Shown here in pieces: positions 45,802 to 55,878 of a stretch of 64,000 nt of DNA; position 1 is the first letter of the stretch, and each line of letters begins with the position of its first letter. Position numbers and translations under genes: made by a program. The stretch spans positions 1 to 64,000 of the forward strand of contig CAZKFN010000001.1 in assembly GCA_964552035.1 (NCBI GenBank), given 5' to 3'. The notes below the pieces were generated by a model that saw only the letters and a list, made by a program, of their open reading frames with translations, was not told where the DNA came from and ran no database searches. This DNA is from CAZKFN01 sp964552035. Its GTDB lineage: Bacteria > Bacteroidota > Bacteroidia > Flavobacteriales_E > Vicingaceae.

Positions 45802-46239
45802 ATTACTTATATATAAGGTGCTCCCATCAAAATAGGTGTTATAAGCTTTAAGAGGATAAGCAGCTGGGGGATTAGTAACAGAACCATCCGTTAAGATAAA
45901 AGTAGAGCCACAACAATCATCAGTGGCTGTAATGTTGTTTACATCTACAGAAACTAAAGCACAACTTTGTGATGGTTGAAAAGTACAATGCCTGTCATAA
46001 GCTTTAAATTCATTTGGAGCTGAGCGATAAACAATAATTCCTCTTGAACCTCCAGAAAGATACTCCCATCCACCAACTGTATTTAGATTAATATAGGCTG
46101 GATCATTAATTTGTATATAGAAGTTAACCTCCACTAAAGGAATATTGGAGTTGCTGTTAGACCTCTTACATGCTATTAGTTGGCTCAATATAAGTAGAAA
46201 AGAAATAAAAATAAATACCCTGAATTGCTTTTGTTGCAT
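45799..46239 (-). CDS. Rieske-like lipoprotein with degenerate ligands
   Basis: A 146-residue lipoprotein (lipobox IAC, Cys at about residue 24). The body resembles the Rieske beta-fold seen in many Bacteroidota hypotheticals: a first hairpin DRHCTFQP (about 82-89) and a second DDCCGSTF (about 110-117), then a PPAAYPLKAY strand. A true Rieske centre needs CxH and CxxH. Here the first loop has HC in reversed order and the second has CC with no following His, so an Fe-S cluster is unlikely; the cysteines may form a disulfide. Convergent with ahcY. Function unknown. Confidence 0.65.
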   Translation of the reverse strand: MQQKQFRVFIFISFLLILSQLIACKRSNSNSNIPLVEVNFYIQINDPAYINLNTVGGWEYLSGGSRGIIVYRSAPNEFKAYDRHCTFQPSQSCALVSVDVNNITATDDCCGSTFILTDGSVTNPPAAYPLKAYNTYFDGSTLYISN

Positions 46240-46293
46240 CTGCTATAATCGTATTTTTATGTTTTTCAAAGTTAGCTAAGAAAGAGTAAAGAT

Positions 46294-46587
46294 GTGAATA
46301 AAAAGATTATTTTGAGACGAGGTGTTTTGATGGTCTTCATTGCTATTTTCTTGAATATCTCTTGCAATTCACAAAAGCAAACGGATAGAGCACTGGATAA
46401 AATAGAAAAGCAACAAAAACGACAACAAAAGAAAAAAGAAAAGTATGCAAAGAAAGAAAATGAACAATTAATAGAAAGACATCGAAAGATTCAAACTAAA
46501 GATGTTCAGAAAAGAATGAAGAAAAGTCGAAAAAAAGCTGATAAACATAATGATAGAGGTAAGAGTTTCTTCTTTAAAAGGCAATAA
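46294..46587 (+). CDS. Small Lys-rich lipoprotein
   Basis: A 97-residue protein starting at GTG (46294). The start gives a proper signal with charged n-region (NKKIILRR) and a lipobox NISC; the next in-frame ATG would lose the charges. The mature part is almost entirely Lys, Arg, Gln, Glu and Asp and probably a single charged alpha-helix. The FFFKRQ ending is odd. Such small basic lipoproteins are frequent in Bacteroidota and have no known function. It lies 140 bases before the TonB-receptor operon. Confidence 0.65.
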   Translation: MNKKIILRRGVLMVFIAIFLNISCNSQKQTDRALDKIEKQQKRQQKKKEKYAKKENEQLIERHRKIQTKDVQKRMKKSRKKADKHNDRGKSFFFKRQ

Positions 46588-46727
46588 ATAAAATTTTAAA
46601 ACATTGATATTAAGTCAGCTATAAAGAAAATCTGAGGGGTAACGTTAAAGGCTGTTATTTTTTTCATTAATTTGTATATCTTTACGCTCCTTAAGTATAT
46701 ACTATAAGATAACATAAAAAACCAATT

Positions 46728-49700
46728 ATGCTTAGAAATTTACTATTGATGCTTATTATAGCTGTGAGTTGTGTTTTTTCCTTAAAAGCACAAGTAGGTG
46801 ATGGAACAATTGAGGGAACGATTACGAATAGTGAGGATGGGGAACCTGTTCCTTTCGCCAACGTAACTTTAATGAGTGGGCCTGAACAAGTTTTAGGAAC
46901 TACAACAGACTTTGATGGGAAATACTCACTTAAACCAATTCCTCCAGGAACCTATGACTTACAAGTTTCATATGTTGGATACCAAACAAAAAGAATATCG
47001 GGAATTTCTGTAGGTTCAAACGTAATTCAAAGACAAAACATTTCAATTTCTGAGGGTATAGCTATTAAGCAAATAGAAGTTGTAGAACATGTTAAAGCTT
47101 TAATAGAAATTGATAAGACTTCTCAAATAGAAACCAAAACAAAAGAAGAAATTGACCGAATGCCGGTACGTTCAGCAGCAGATATTGCAAAAACAGCTGG
47201 GAGTGGAGTTACTTCCGCTGATGATGGCTCGGGTTCTCTAAATATTAGAGGCTCTAGATCTAACAATAATATTACCATTGTAGATGGAGTTAAAATAATT
47301 GGTACCTCGTCCCTACCTAAAGAAGCTATTCAGGAAGTTTCAGTTATTACTAGTGGGTTGTCAGCACAATATGGAGACCTTACTGGTGGGGTAACTACAA
47401 TTACTACTAGAGGGGGTTTGAAACAATATTTTGGTAGCATAGAGTTTTTATCTTCAGGCTTTAAAGTGTCTGATGATAGAGTAGTCGGATTAGATAATTT
47501 TGGATATAACCTTGTAGGGTTTAGTGCTGGAGGTCCAATAATTTCGAAAAAGGATTCTGCTGGTAACATCATTGGAGCACCACTTAGCTTCTTAGTATCA
47601 GGAGAACTTAGACATAGTGTTAACCCAAGACCTTCTGCAGTACCTATTTTTAAAGCAAAAGACGAGGTTGAAGCAGAAATTACACAAAGGCCATTGTTTA
47701 CTTACGGCACAGGAACAGGAGTGTTTAAAACCTCAGAAATGTTAACTATGAATGATTTTGAAGAAATAGATTTCCTGCGTAATGTAGCTTCTCAGTCCTT
47801 AGTATTAAATGGTAAAGTAGATTATAACATTAATGATGTAAGTGCACTTTCTTTTGGAGGTTCTTTTAACCTAGGAAGTGGGCATTCAGATGTGCGTGAT
47901 TTTCAGCTATATAATTATATGAATAACCCTTATTCAAGTTCAACGGAATACAGGGTTTATGGTAGATTTACTCACCGATTTAAAAATAATGAAATTAATG
48001 ATGACGAGTCAATTGAATCATCAAGAAAGAATAAATCCTTAATAAGAAATGCCTTTTTCTCATTACAAGCTGACTATTCAAAATACGGTAGTGTTCTAGA
48101 AGATAGTCGCCATAGAGATGATTTCTTTAAATATGGACATATCGGGAAATTTGAGGCTATAACTGAGCCATCCTATGCTCAAAAGCAAGGATATGTTGAA
48201 TTAGATGGAGTATTTTATCAAAACCCTTATGAATTAACTACCTTTAATAGGCCAATTGCTTATAATTTTACGCCAGCATCAACAAATCCTGAACTGGCTA
48301 ATTATACCTCTACTTTTTATAGCTTTAGAGATCAATTCCCCGAGGTGTATACAACTCGTGAGTTAGTAGAAGGATTTGGTGGATTAGTTAATGGTAGTTC
48401 TATTCAAGGAAACGTATACAACCTTTGGTCTGCGCCAGGAACACCTTATAATTCTTATTCGAAATCTGAAAACGAACAGTACCGTATTAGTGGTATGGGT
48501 TCAGCGGATATTGGAGACCATACAATAATGTTAGGATTTGAATATGAACAAAGAGTACAAAGAAGCTATGGGTTAGCACCAATGGCACTTTGGCAATTGG
48601 GTAGAGGTACGGTTAATACACACATAGAACAGCTAGATAAAGATAATTATACCATTGATTGGGATGGGTCATATCCTACTATAAACTATGAAAGACTAAA
48701 TACTGGAGAGCCTTCCTTTTTTGCAATCAATATGAGAAAGGCACTTGGCTTAGACCCTTATGGTTCTGATTTTATAGATTTTGATAATTATGACATCGAT
48801 GTATATAAATTGGAGTACTTTTCTCCAGAACAACTTATCAACCCTTCAAATGGTGTTAATTTAAGTTATATAGGTTACGATCATTTAGGAAATAAAACAA
48901 CTTCTAATCCATCCTTAGATGATTTCTTTAATGAAGAAACCACTGAAGATGGCTTTACTTATAAAACTAGGCCAATTGGCGCTTATCAACCTATTTATAT
49001 TGCTGGTTATATAGAAGATAAATTTTCTTATGAGGATCTAATTTTTAGATTAGGACTGAGATTAGATAGATTTGATGCCAATCAACCGGTTATGAAAGAC
49101 CAATATTCTTTCTTACCAACTCAAGATGCAGCATATGCAAAAAACTTAGGTGCAGCTATCCCTTCGAATATTGGAGATGACTTTGTAGTTTATGTCTCAG
49201 ATATAGATAATCCTTCTAAGGATAATATTATTGGATTTAGAAACCCTAGTACAGATAACTTTTATAGTGCTAGTGGTGCTGAGTTGAATGATCCTTCTGT
49301 TTTACAAGCAGGTTCTGTAATAGCTCCATGGTTAAAAGACCCTTCAAAAAGAACACTAAGTCGAGATATGACAACAGAGTCTTTTAAAGATTATGATCCA
49401 CAATACACCTTAATGCCAAGAATTTCGTTTTCTTTCCCTATCTCGGATGAGGCAACCTTTTATGCTAACTACGACATCTTGACACAAAGACCAAGGAACA
49501 TTGTATTGAATCCAATTGATGTTATTTATATTCAATCTCATAATCGTATATTATCGAATCCAAGTTTAAAGCCAACGAAAACAATTACTTATGAAATTGG
49601 ATTTAAACAAAAGTTAACCGAAAATTCCGCTCTTTCCTTATCCACTTATTATAGAGAGCAAAGAGATGAAATTCAGGTGATAAGAAGAGTAGGTGTTTTT

Positions 49701-50492
49701 CCCTCTGATTATTTAACTTATGGAAATCAAGATTTTGGAACTGTTAAAGGATTTACATTTAATTATGATTTAAGAAGAGTTAAAAACATTATGTTAAGAG
49801 TTAACTATACCCTTCAGTTTGCTGAGGGTACAGGTTCAGGCTCTTTAACATCCTTAAACTTAGTGAACTCTGGACAACCCAACTTGAGAACAATTTTCCC
49901 TTATAGCTTTGATAGACGTCACCAGTTGACCGCTTCATTAGATTATCGTTATGCTAGTGGAAGAGCTTATAATGGGCCAAAAGTTAACGGCAAAAATATT
50001 TTAGAAAATGCAGGATTAAATGTTCAATTTATTGGAAGCTCTGGTTCGCCATATACCGCTAGAGCAGCAGCCAATAACAGTGAAAATATGGGTGGGGGAC
50101 AATATCAGTCAACCGTAATTGGAGATGTTAACGGATCTCGTTTACCTTGGACCTTAAGAGTAGATGCAAGGCTAGATAAAAACTTTTTATTGAAGTGGGG
50201 TAACGATTCGGAAGAAAACCAAAAGCTTTGGAAAAATGGTAAGAAAACATCCAATTTAACTGTTTACTTACAAGTGTTGAACGTATTAAATAATAAAAAT
50301 ATTAGAAGTGTTTATGCTTATACAGGAAATGCTGATGATGATGGTTATTTAACTTCTGCAAGATTTCAAGATGAAATTAGAGGACAGTTTAATGAACAAT
50401 CCTACAGAGATCAGTATGCATTGAGATTGCATAACATGTATAACTATGAGTTGCCACGTAGAATTAGATTAGGTGTTAACTTAACTTTTTAG
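46728..50492 (+). CDS. TonB-dependent receptor of the receptor-surface protein-PorV operon
   Basis: A 1254-residue outer-membrane receptor with a signal peptide (ending LKAQ, residue about 24), a CarboxypepD_reg-like domain (about 27-105) and a plug (about 140-235, SGSLNIRGSRSNNNITIVDG). A very large barrel closes with PRRIRLGVNLTF. It is longer than siderophore-type receptors and resembles the receptors found with T9SS-type partners. It is first in a three-gene operon; the next gene starts 36 bases later. No SusD partner is present, so it is not a classical polysaccharide (Sus) system. Ligand unknown. Confidence 0.88.
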   Translation: MLRNLLLMLIIAVSCVFSLKAQVGDGTIEGTITNSEDGEPVPFANVTLMSGPEQVLGTTTDFDGKYSLKPIPPGTYDLQVSYVGYQTKRISGISVGSNVIQRQNISISEGIAIKQIEVVEHVKALIEIDKTSQIETKTKEEIDRMPVRSAADIAKTAGSGVTSADDGSGSLNIRGSRSNNNITIVDGVKIIGTSSLPKEAIQEVSVITSGLSAQYGDLTGGVTTITTRGGLKQYFGSIEFLSSGFKVSDDRVVGLDNFGYNLVGFSAGGPIISKKDSAGNIIGAPLSFLVSGELRHSVNPRPSAVPIFKAKDEVEAEITQRPLFTYGTGTGVFKTSEMLTMNDFEEIDFLRNVASQSLVLNGKVDYNINDVSALSFGGSFNLGSGHSDVRDFQLYNYMNNPYSSSTEYRVYGRFTHRFKNNEINDDESIESSRKNKSLIRNAFFSLQADYSKYGSVLEDSRHRDDFFKYGHIGKFEAITEPSYAQKQGYVELDGVFYQNPYELTTFNRPIAYNFTPASTNPELANYTSTFYSFRDQFPEVYTTRELVEGFGGLVNGSSIQGNVYNLWSAPGTPYNSYSKSENEQYRISGMGSADIGDHTIMLGFEYEQRVQRSYGLAPMALWQLGRGTVNTHIEQLDKDNYTIDWDGSYPTINYERLNTGEPSFFAINMRKALGLDPYGSDFIDFDNYDIDVYKLEYFSPEQLINPSNGVNLSYIGYDHLGNKTTSNPSLDDFFNEETTEDGFTYKTRPIGAYQPIYIAGYIEDKFSYEDLIFRLGLRLDRFDANQPVMKDQYSFLPTQDAAYAKNLGAAIPSNIGDDFVVYVSDIDNPSKDNIIGFRNPSTDNFYSASGAELNDPSVLQAGSVIAPWLKDPSKRTLSRDMTTESFKDYDPQYTLMPRISFSFPISDEATFYANYDILTQRPRNIVLNPIDVIYIQSHNRILSNPSLKPTKTITYEIGFKQKLTENSALSLSTYYREQRDEIQVIRRVGVFPSDYLTYGNQDFGTVKGFTFNYDLRRVKNIMLRVNYTLQFAEGTGSGSLTSLNLVNSGQPNLRTIFPYSFDRRHQLTASLDYRYASGRAYNGPKVNGKNILENAGLNVQFIGSSGSPYTARAAANNSENMGGGQYQSTVIGDVNGSRLPWTLRVDARLDKNFLLKWGNDSEENQKLWKNGKKTSNLTVYLQVLNVLNNKNIRSVYAYTGNADDDGYLTSARFQDEIRGQFNEQSYRDQYALRLHNMYNYELPRRIRLGVNLTF

Positions 50493-50527
50493 AAGAAGAT
50501 AAAAAGAACTTTAATTAATATAGTACT

Positions 50528-53500
50528 ATGAGATTGAGAAAAAGTATATCATTAGTAGTTTTTGCATTTGCAAGTCTGACCGTTTTTGGCGTTGCTCCAG
50601 AAAAGAGCTCAGATAGTAGTAAAAAACTTGACAGACCAAGCCTAGCTGCTGGTTGTACTGCTGCAAATGAAATTGCTTATCTTGAGTTTAATAATGTTAG
50701 AACAAGAATTGAAACAGGTGGGCTTTGGTGGCAAGATAGGCCCAATAGAAGAGCAGACTATGAAGTACCTAAAGGGTCTAACTCCTATGCACTTTATGCA
50801 GGGGGACTCTGGCTTGGAGGAACAGATGTTAACGGTCAGTTAAAAGCGGCTGTAAGTAAGTTTGGTTCTGGTGTAGACTATTATACCGGGCCACTTGATA
50901 CTACAGGAACTGCAGAAATTAACGCCGAAACATGTGATGAATGGGATCGTTTTTTTGAAATTAGCAAACAAGAAGTTTTAGAGTTTGTACTTTATAGACA
51001 ATCAGTAGATGCAGGTACTGTTGGTGAAGATTATCCTGATGGATATGAAGTTCCTAAAAGCATTAAGGAATGGCCTGGTAATGGGAATGTAGCAAAAGGA
51101 CAAGCTTCAAGAATTGCACCTTATGTGGATGTTAATGGAGATGGATTTTATGATTATAGAGATGGAGATTATCCTTACTATGACTTAGGTAGTGGATTTA
51201 ATAACTTTATTCCAGATAGTTTGTTGAATGAAAATGGATCGGTAGATTGTCGTGCTCCACGTGTGAATAGAGGAGAGAGTGCAACTAGGCCTTTATTTGG
51301 GGATAAAACATTCTGGTGGATATTTAACGATAAAGGAAACTTACACTCAGAGTCTAAAGCACCTCCAATTGGTATGGAAATTCATGCTCAAGCTTTTGCT
51401 TTTGCTACCAATGATGAAATTAACGACATGACTTTTTACAACTTTGAGTTAATCAACCGTTCAACTTTTACTTTAACGGATACTTATTTTGCAAGTTATG
51501 TTGATCCAGATTTAGGATATCCTTTTGATGATTATGTAGGTTGCGATGTACAAAGAGGATTTGGTTATTGTTATAACGGTGATGATTTTGATCCAGATTA
51601 CTCAGGAGAAAAAGGATATGGTTCAACACCTGCTGTTATTGGAATTGACTTCTTTGAAGGACCTTATCAAGATGCCGATGGTATTGATAATGAAGTTGGA
51701 ATTGGTCCAGGAGAAGCATTAAATGGCCTTGGTTATGGAGACGGTATAATTGATAATGAACGCTTTGGTATGCGTCGTTTTGTATACTATAACAACTCTA
51801 CCTCACAGAATGGCGACCCTGAGTTAGCAATTCACTATTATAACTATATGAGAGGAATTTGGAAGAACGGTCAAAGAATGAGACATGGTGGTAATGGTTA
51901 TAATGGAGATGGAGTTGAAAATATAGAGACCTATTTTATGTTTCCAGGTAAAAGTGACCCTTTACATTGGGGTACAACTGATAAAAATGGAATTACTACT
52001 GTTCCAGCCAACACAAATTGGACAGAAATAAATACGGGTGGAGCAAAAAGAAATGATCCGGGGGATCGTCGGTTCTTGCAATCTGCAGGACCTTTTACAC
52101 TTGAACCTGGTAACGTAAATGATATTACTGTTGGAGTTGTGTTTGGACAAGCAGAAAGTGGAGGAGTTCAGGCTTCAATTGAGAAAGCTTTTAATGCAGA
52201 CGATAAAGCTCAAGCATTATTTGACAACTGCTTCCAAGTTCTAAATGGTCCGGATGCACCAGTACTAGAGATTCAAGAACTTAATCAAGAATTGATTTTA
52301 TATTTAACAAATCCGCCTTCTTCAAACAATGCGAATGAAGATTATGAGGAGGTTGACCCAAATATTATTACACCGGATACTTTGTTAAATATGAACCCTC
52401 CAATTGAATATGATAATACTTATAAATTTCAGGGATATCAGGTTTTTCAATTAAGAAGAGCAGATGTATCTGTTTCTCAAATATACGACCCCTCTTTAGC
52501 TCGTTTAGTTTTTCAGTGTGATATTCAAGATGGAGTAACTAAGCTTACAAACTTTACTTTCGATGAAGGGCTGAATGCAAGTATACCTCAAAAAATGGTG
52601 GATGGATCTAATGAAGGAATTATTCATAGCTATAGAGTTACGGAAGATTTATTTGCTCAATCACAAACAGATTTAGTAAATTATAAAACTTATTACTATA
52701 TCGCTATTGCTTATGCATATAATGAGTTTAAGCCTTACGTTCAAGATCAAGCACCTGATTTAGATAATCCTTTAGCTGGAGCTTATGATGGACAAAAGAG
52801 ACCTTATTTAGCAAGCCGTAAATCTGCAGATGGAGGATCTATTCAAGCTGTATCAGCTATCCCGCACGATGTTCGTCCAGAAGGAAGGGGTACAAAACAA
52901 AACTCAAATTATGGAGATTTAGTTGAAATTACAAGATTACAAGGGCAAGGAAATGGTAATCATGCTGTTGAATTGTCTAACCAAACCTTAGAGCGCCTAT
53001 TAAATGATAAGGATTGGGAAACTGGTAAAAACCCAGTAGAACTCACCTATAAAAAAGGAAGAGGACCAATTACTGTTAAGGTAGCTGATCCTTTAAACTT
53101 AGTAGATGGAAAATTCTACTTTAAAATGCTTGATGATAATTTAAGTACAGGCGAAGCTGTGGTTACAGATAATGCCAAATGGATGATATGGAAAGAAGGT
53201 GGAGACACTGTATATTCAACAAATACAATAAAAACACGTACAGAACAATTATTATTTGAACCTAATTGGGGTTTGTCTATCTTAATTGAACAGACTAAAA
53301 AACCGGGTAAAGATTTAAATAATAAAAACGGTTATATTACTTCAAGAATGATATTTGAAGATTCTACTAAAGCTTGGTTAACTGGTATTCCCGATGGGGA
53401 TGGAGAAGATGAGTATAACTGGATTTTATCTGGGACAGTTGACTCTGATGCTGGAAGTCAATCTGAGTATAACGATAGAAAAACATCATCTGGAGATTAT

Positions 53501-54703
53501 ATTGATCCTAATGAAGATTTTGAAAATATATTAGGGGGTAGATGGTCTCCATATGCTCTTGTGGGTTATGGCTTAGGAACAAATGACCGTTTGTTAAAGA
53601 ACAAACCCGGATATAACCAATCCTCTGTACAGAATTCAAAATTGGAATATTTAAACTCTACTGTAATTGTATATACTAAAGATAAATCCAAATGGACAAG
53701 ATGTCCAGTAATAGAATTACAAGAAACTTCTACCAATGCAATTAATGGAGATGCAAAGTATAACAAAAGAACCATTGGTTCTGTAGATAAAGATGGAAAC
53801 CAATGGAGACCAGGTGATCCGGTAGATTTAAATAATCCGAATAGTCCATCTTATATTGACTCTGTTGGTATGGGTTGGTTTCCAGGTTATGCTATCAATA
53901 TGGAGACGGGTGAACGTTTAAATATGGCTTATGGAGAAGATAGTTATTATGGGGTGAGCAACGGTGCTGATATGATTTGGAATCCTACTTCAACGATAAG
54001 AACAGGAACACTACCTGGTAACTTAGTTTGGGGTGGTAAGCACGTTACTTATGTCTTTAGAAAAACATTAAAAGAAGAGAATCTCCCAGAGCAATTATCT
54101 ATGCCAAATTATGATAATGGTAAAAGGCTGAAGGAGCTTTTATCTACTACTAATACAATGCCATTTGCTTATAGGGCTTGTAACTGGGTAAATATTCCAA
54201 TTCTAGTGGAAGGGAAAGAGTTGTTAGAAACTGATGCTTATGTATATCTTAATGTAACTAGACCTTATGATACTTTGATTACAAATATTGGGAATCCTAA
54301 GTTAGAAAATGAGGGTCGACCAGTATATGCTTTTGAAACAAAAGGAATAGCGGTTAAAAAGTCTCAGCTTTCTACACTTAAAGAAGCTATAGAAGATATA
54401 AACATAGTTCCAAATCCTTATTATGCTATTTCAGAATATGAGGGTACTTCATTAGATAATGTAGCAAAGATTATTAATTTACCAGAACGTTGTAACATTA
54501 GAATTTATAATGTTTCTGGAACATTAATTAGGGAATATAAAAAATCGGATCCTACTAATTATTTGGATTGGGATTTAAAGAACCATTTTGGTATTCCAAT
54601 AGCAAGTGGAGTATATATTATACATATTGATGTTCCAGGGGCAGGAGAAAAAATATTAAAATGGTTTGGAATTATGAGACCTGTTGATTTAAATAACTTC
54701 TAA
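50528..54703 (+). CDS. Large secreted protein of the TonB-PorV operon
   Basis: A 1391-residue secreted protein with a signal peptide (about residues 1-22). It is rich in Trp, Tyr, Asp and Gly, and has a dockerin/EF-hand-like calcium loop DVNGDGFYDYRDGD (about 199-212) and more Asp/Gly loops (about 340-400). The C-terminal 90 residues form a FlgD-like/T9SS-type Ig domain: NIVPNPYYA, IRIYNVSGTLIREY and IPIASGVYIIHID. I recognise no enzymatic domain. It lies between a TonB receptor (36 bases) and a PorV/PorQ-type barrel gene (7 bases), suggesting the three products work together at the outer membrane. T9SS export is inferred from the C-terminal domain. Confidence 0.82.
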   Translation: MRLRKSISLVVFAFASLTVFGVAPEKSSDSSKKLDRPSLAAGCTAANEIAYLEFNNVRTRIETGGLWWQDRPNRRADYEVPKGSNSYALYAGGLWLGGTDVNGQLKAAVSKFGSGVDYYTGPLDTTGTAEINAETCDEWDRFFEISKQEVLEFVLYRQSVDAGTVGEDYPDGYEVPKSIKEWPGNGNVAKGQASRIAPYVDVNGDGFYDYRDGDYPYYDLGSGFNNFIPDSLLNENGSVDCRAPRVNRGESATRPLFGDKTFWWIFNDKGNLHSESKAPPIGMEIHAQAFAFATNDEINDMTFYNFELINRSTFTLTDTYFASYVDPDLGYPFDDYVGCDVQRGFGYCYNGDDFDPDYSGEKGYGSTPAVIGIDFFEGPYQDADGIDNEVGIGPGEALNGLGYGDGIIDNERFGMRRFVYYNNSTSQNGDPELAIHYYNYMRGIWKNGQRMRHGGNGYNGDGVENIETYFMFPGKSDPLHWGTTDKNGITTVPANTNWTEINTGGAKRNDPGDRRFLQSAGPFTLEPGNVNDITVGVVFGQAESGGVQASIEKAFNADDKAQALFDNCFQVLNGPDAPVLEIQELNQELILYLTNPPSSNNANEDYEEVDPNIITPDTLLNMNPPIEYDNTYKFQGYQVFQLRRADVSVSQIYDPSLARLVFQCDIQDGVTKLTNFTFDEGLNASIPQKMVDGSNEGIIHSYRVTEDLFAQSQTDLVNYKTYYYIAIAYAYNEFKPYVQDQAPDLDNPLAGAYDGQKRPYLASRKSADGGSIQAVSAIPHDVRPEGRGTKQNSNYGDLVEITRLQGQGNGNHAVELSNQTLERLLNDKDWETGKNPVELTYKKGRGPITVKVADPLNLVDGKFYFKMLDDNLSTGEAVVTDNAKWMIWKEGGDTVYSTNTIKTRTEQLLFEPNWGLSILIEQTKKPGKDLNNKNGYITSRMIFEDSTKAWLTGIPDGDGEDEYNWILSGTVDSDAGSQSEYNDRKTSSGDYIDPNEDFENILGGRWSPYALVGYGLGTNDRLLKNKPGYNQSSVQNSKLEYLNSTVIVYTKDKSKWTRCPVIELQETSTNAINGDAKYNKRTIGSVDKDGNQWRPGDPVDLNNPNSPSYIDSVGMGWFPGYAINMETGERLNMAYGEDSYYGVSNGADMIWNPTSTIRTGTLPGNLVWGGKHVTYVFRKTLKEENLPEQLSMPNYDNGKRLKELLSTTNTMPFAYRACNWVNIPILVEGKELLETDAYVYLNVTRPYDTLITNIGNPKLENEGRPVYAFETKGIAVKKSQLSTLKEAIEDINIVPNPYYAISEYEGTSLDNVAKIINLPERCNIRIYNVSGTLIREYKKSDPTNYLDWDLKNHFGIPIASGVYIIHIDVPGAGEKILKWFGIMRPVDLNNF

Positions 54704-54710
54704 AATTAAA

Positions 54711-55793
54711 ATGATAAGTTTTATGAAAAATATAAAGTCAGGAATTTTAGCCTTCGCCTTGTTGTTCAGTACTGTTGCTTTTGCCGGTAATGAAGATCGT
54801 GCTGGTGAAGCTGGAGCCTCAGAATTACTTATTAACCCCTGGGCTGGTAGTTCAGGTTGGGGTGGAGCTAATACAGCAAATGCGCAGGGAATAGAAGCAA
54901 TGAATTTAAATGTGGCTGGATTGGCCTACACTAAAAACACTTCTATTAGGTTTGCAAATGCTTCTTATTTAAGTGGTACGGGTATAAAAATTAATACCAT
55001 AGGTTTTGCCCAAAAAGTGGGATCGAGTGAAGGAGTACTTGGTGTTTCAATCATGTCTATGGGTTTTGGTGAAATTGACGTAACTACAGTTGATAACCCT
55101 GATGGTGGATTGGGAACTTTTAAACCAAATTACTTAAATATTGGACTAGCTTATTCTAAAAAGTTTTCCAATACCATTAGTGGTGGACTTGTAGTAAAAA
55201 TGGTTAACCAATCTATTGCAAATGTTTCTGCTACTGGGGTAGCTGTTGATGCGGGTGTGAACTATGTTACTGGGAAAAGGAAACAATTAAAATTTGGTAT
55301 TGCTCTAAGAAATGTGGGACCAACTGCTAAATATTCTGGAAGTGGACTCTCGGATAGATATGAGGAGCCTTCTTCCGGCAAAAACCTTACAATCTCTCAA
55401 AGATCTAATGAATTTGAATTACCTTCATTAGTAAATATAGGCCTATCCTATGACTTTTATTTAGCCAGAGATGTCGATGCTGAAGAAGAAGAATTATCCG
55501 ACCATAGATTGACATTGGCAGGTAACTTTACGTCAAATTCTTTTACAAAAGACCAAATAAGATTTGGAGCAGAATATGCTTTTAAGGAAATGTTTATGGT
55601 TAGAGGAGGTTATATTTACGAATCAAAAGTAATGGACGAAGAAGCAGCAAAAACTGCTGCTAGGGGATTAACTTTTGGGGCAACTATATCTTATCCAATT
55701 TCAGAAAGTACTAATATTGGTATTGATTATTCGTATCAAACAACAAGAGTTTTTGGTGGAACCAATATAATTGGCATTCACTTAGATTTCTAA
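54711..55793 (+). CDS. PorV/PorQ-family outer-membrane protein
   Basis: A 360-residue FadL-like beta-barrel of the PorV/PorQ group. The signal peptide ends FAG; the start may be 54711 or the ATG at 54723 (MKNIKSG), which looks more natural. Typical features are LLINPWAGSSGWGGANTANAQGIEAMNLNVAGLA near the start, shown here only in part (GIEAMNLNVAGLA, about residues 60-72), and repeated barrel strands ending IIGIHLDF. PorV is the T9SS shuttle that carries cargo to the attachment complex. A dedicated paralogue beside one large secreted protein suggests a cargo-specific partner (inference). Last gene of the operon, followed by a terminator. Confidence 0.85.
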   Translation: MISFMKNIKSGILAFALLFSTVAFAGNEDRAGEAGASELLINPWAGSSGWGGANTANAQGIEAMNLNVAGLAYTKNTSIRFANASYLSGTGIKINTIGFAQKVGSSEGVLGVSIMSMGFGEIDVTTVDNPDGGLGTFKPNYLNIGLAYSKKFSNTISGGLVVKMVNQSIANVSATGVAVDAGVNYVTGKRKQLKFGIALRNVGPTAKYSGSGLSDRYEEPSSGKNLTISQRSNEFELPSLVNIGLSYDFYLARDVDAEEEELSDHRLTLAGNFTSNSFTKDQIRFGAEYAFKEMFMVRGGYIYESKVMDEEAAKTAARGLTFGATISYPISESTNIGIDYSYQTTRVFGGTNIIGIHLDF

Positions 55794-55817
55794 AAAATTT
55801 ACAAATAGCTTTCTTGG

Positions 55818-55848
55818 AGAGAATCCCATTGTAGGGATTCTCTTTTTA
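55818..55848 (+). terminator. Terminator closing the TonB-surface protein-PorV operon
   Basis: AGAGAATCCC (55818-55827) pairs exactly with GGGATTCTCT (55834-55843), followed by T's. Confidence 0.95.
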
Positions 55849-55878
55849 AGTTTACTGTATAAGTAAATAATAATAATT

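Noticed and set aside
46728..55793. Polysaccharide utilisation locus (Sus-type)
   Set aside because: A TonB receptor is present, but there is no SusD lipoprotein, glycoside hydrolase or Sus regulator nearby.
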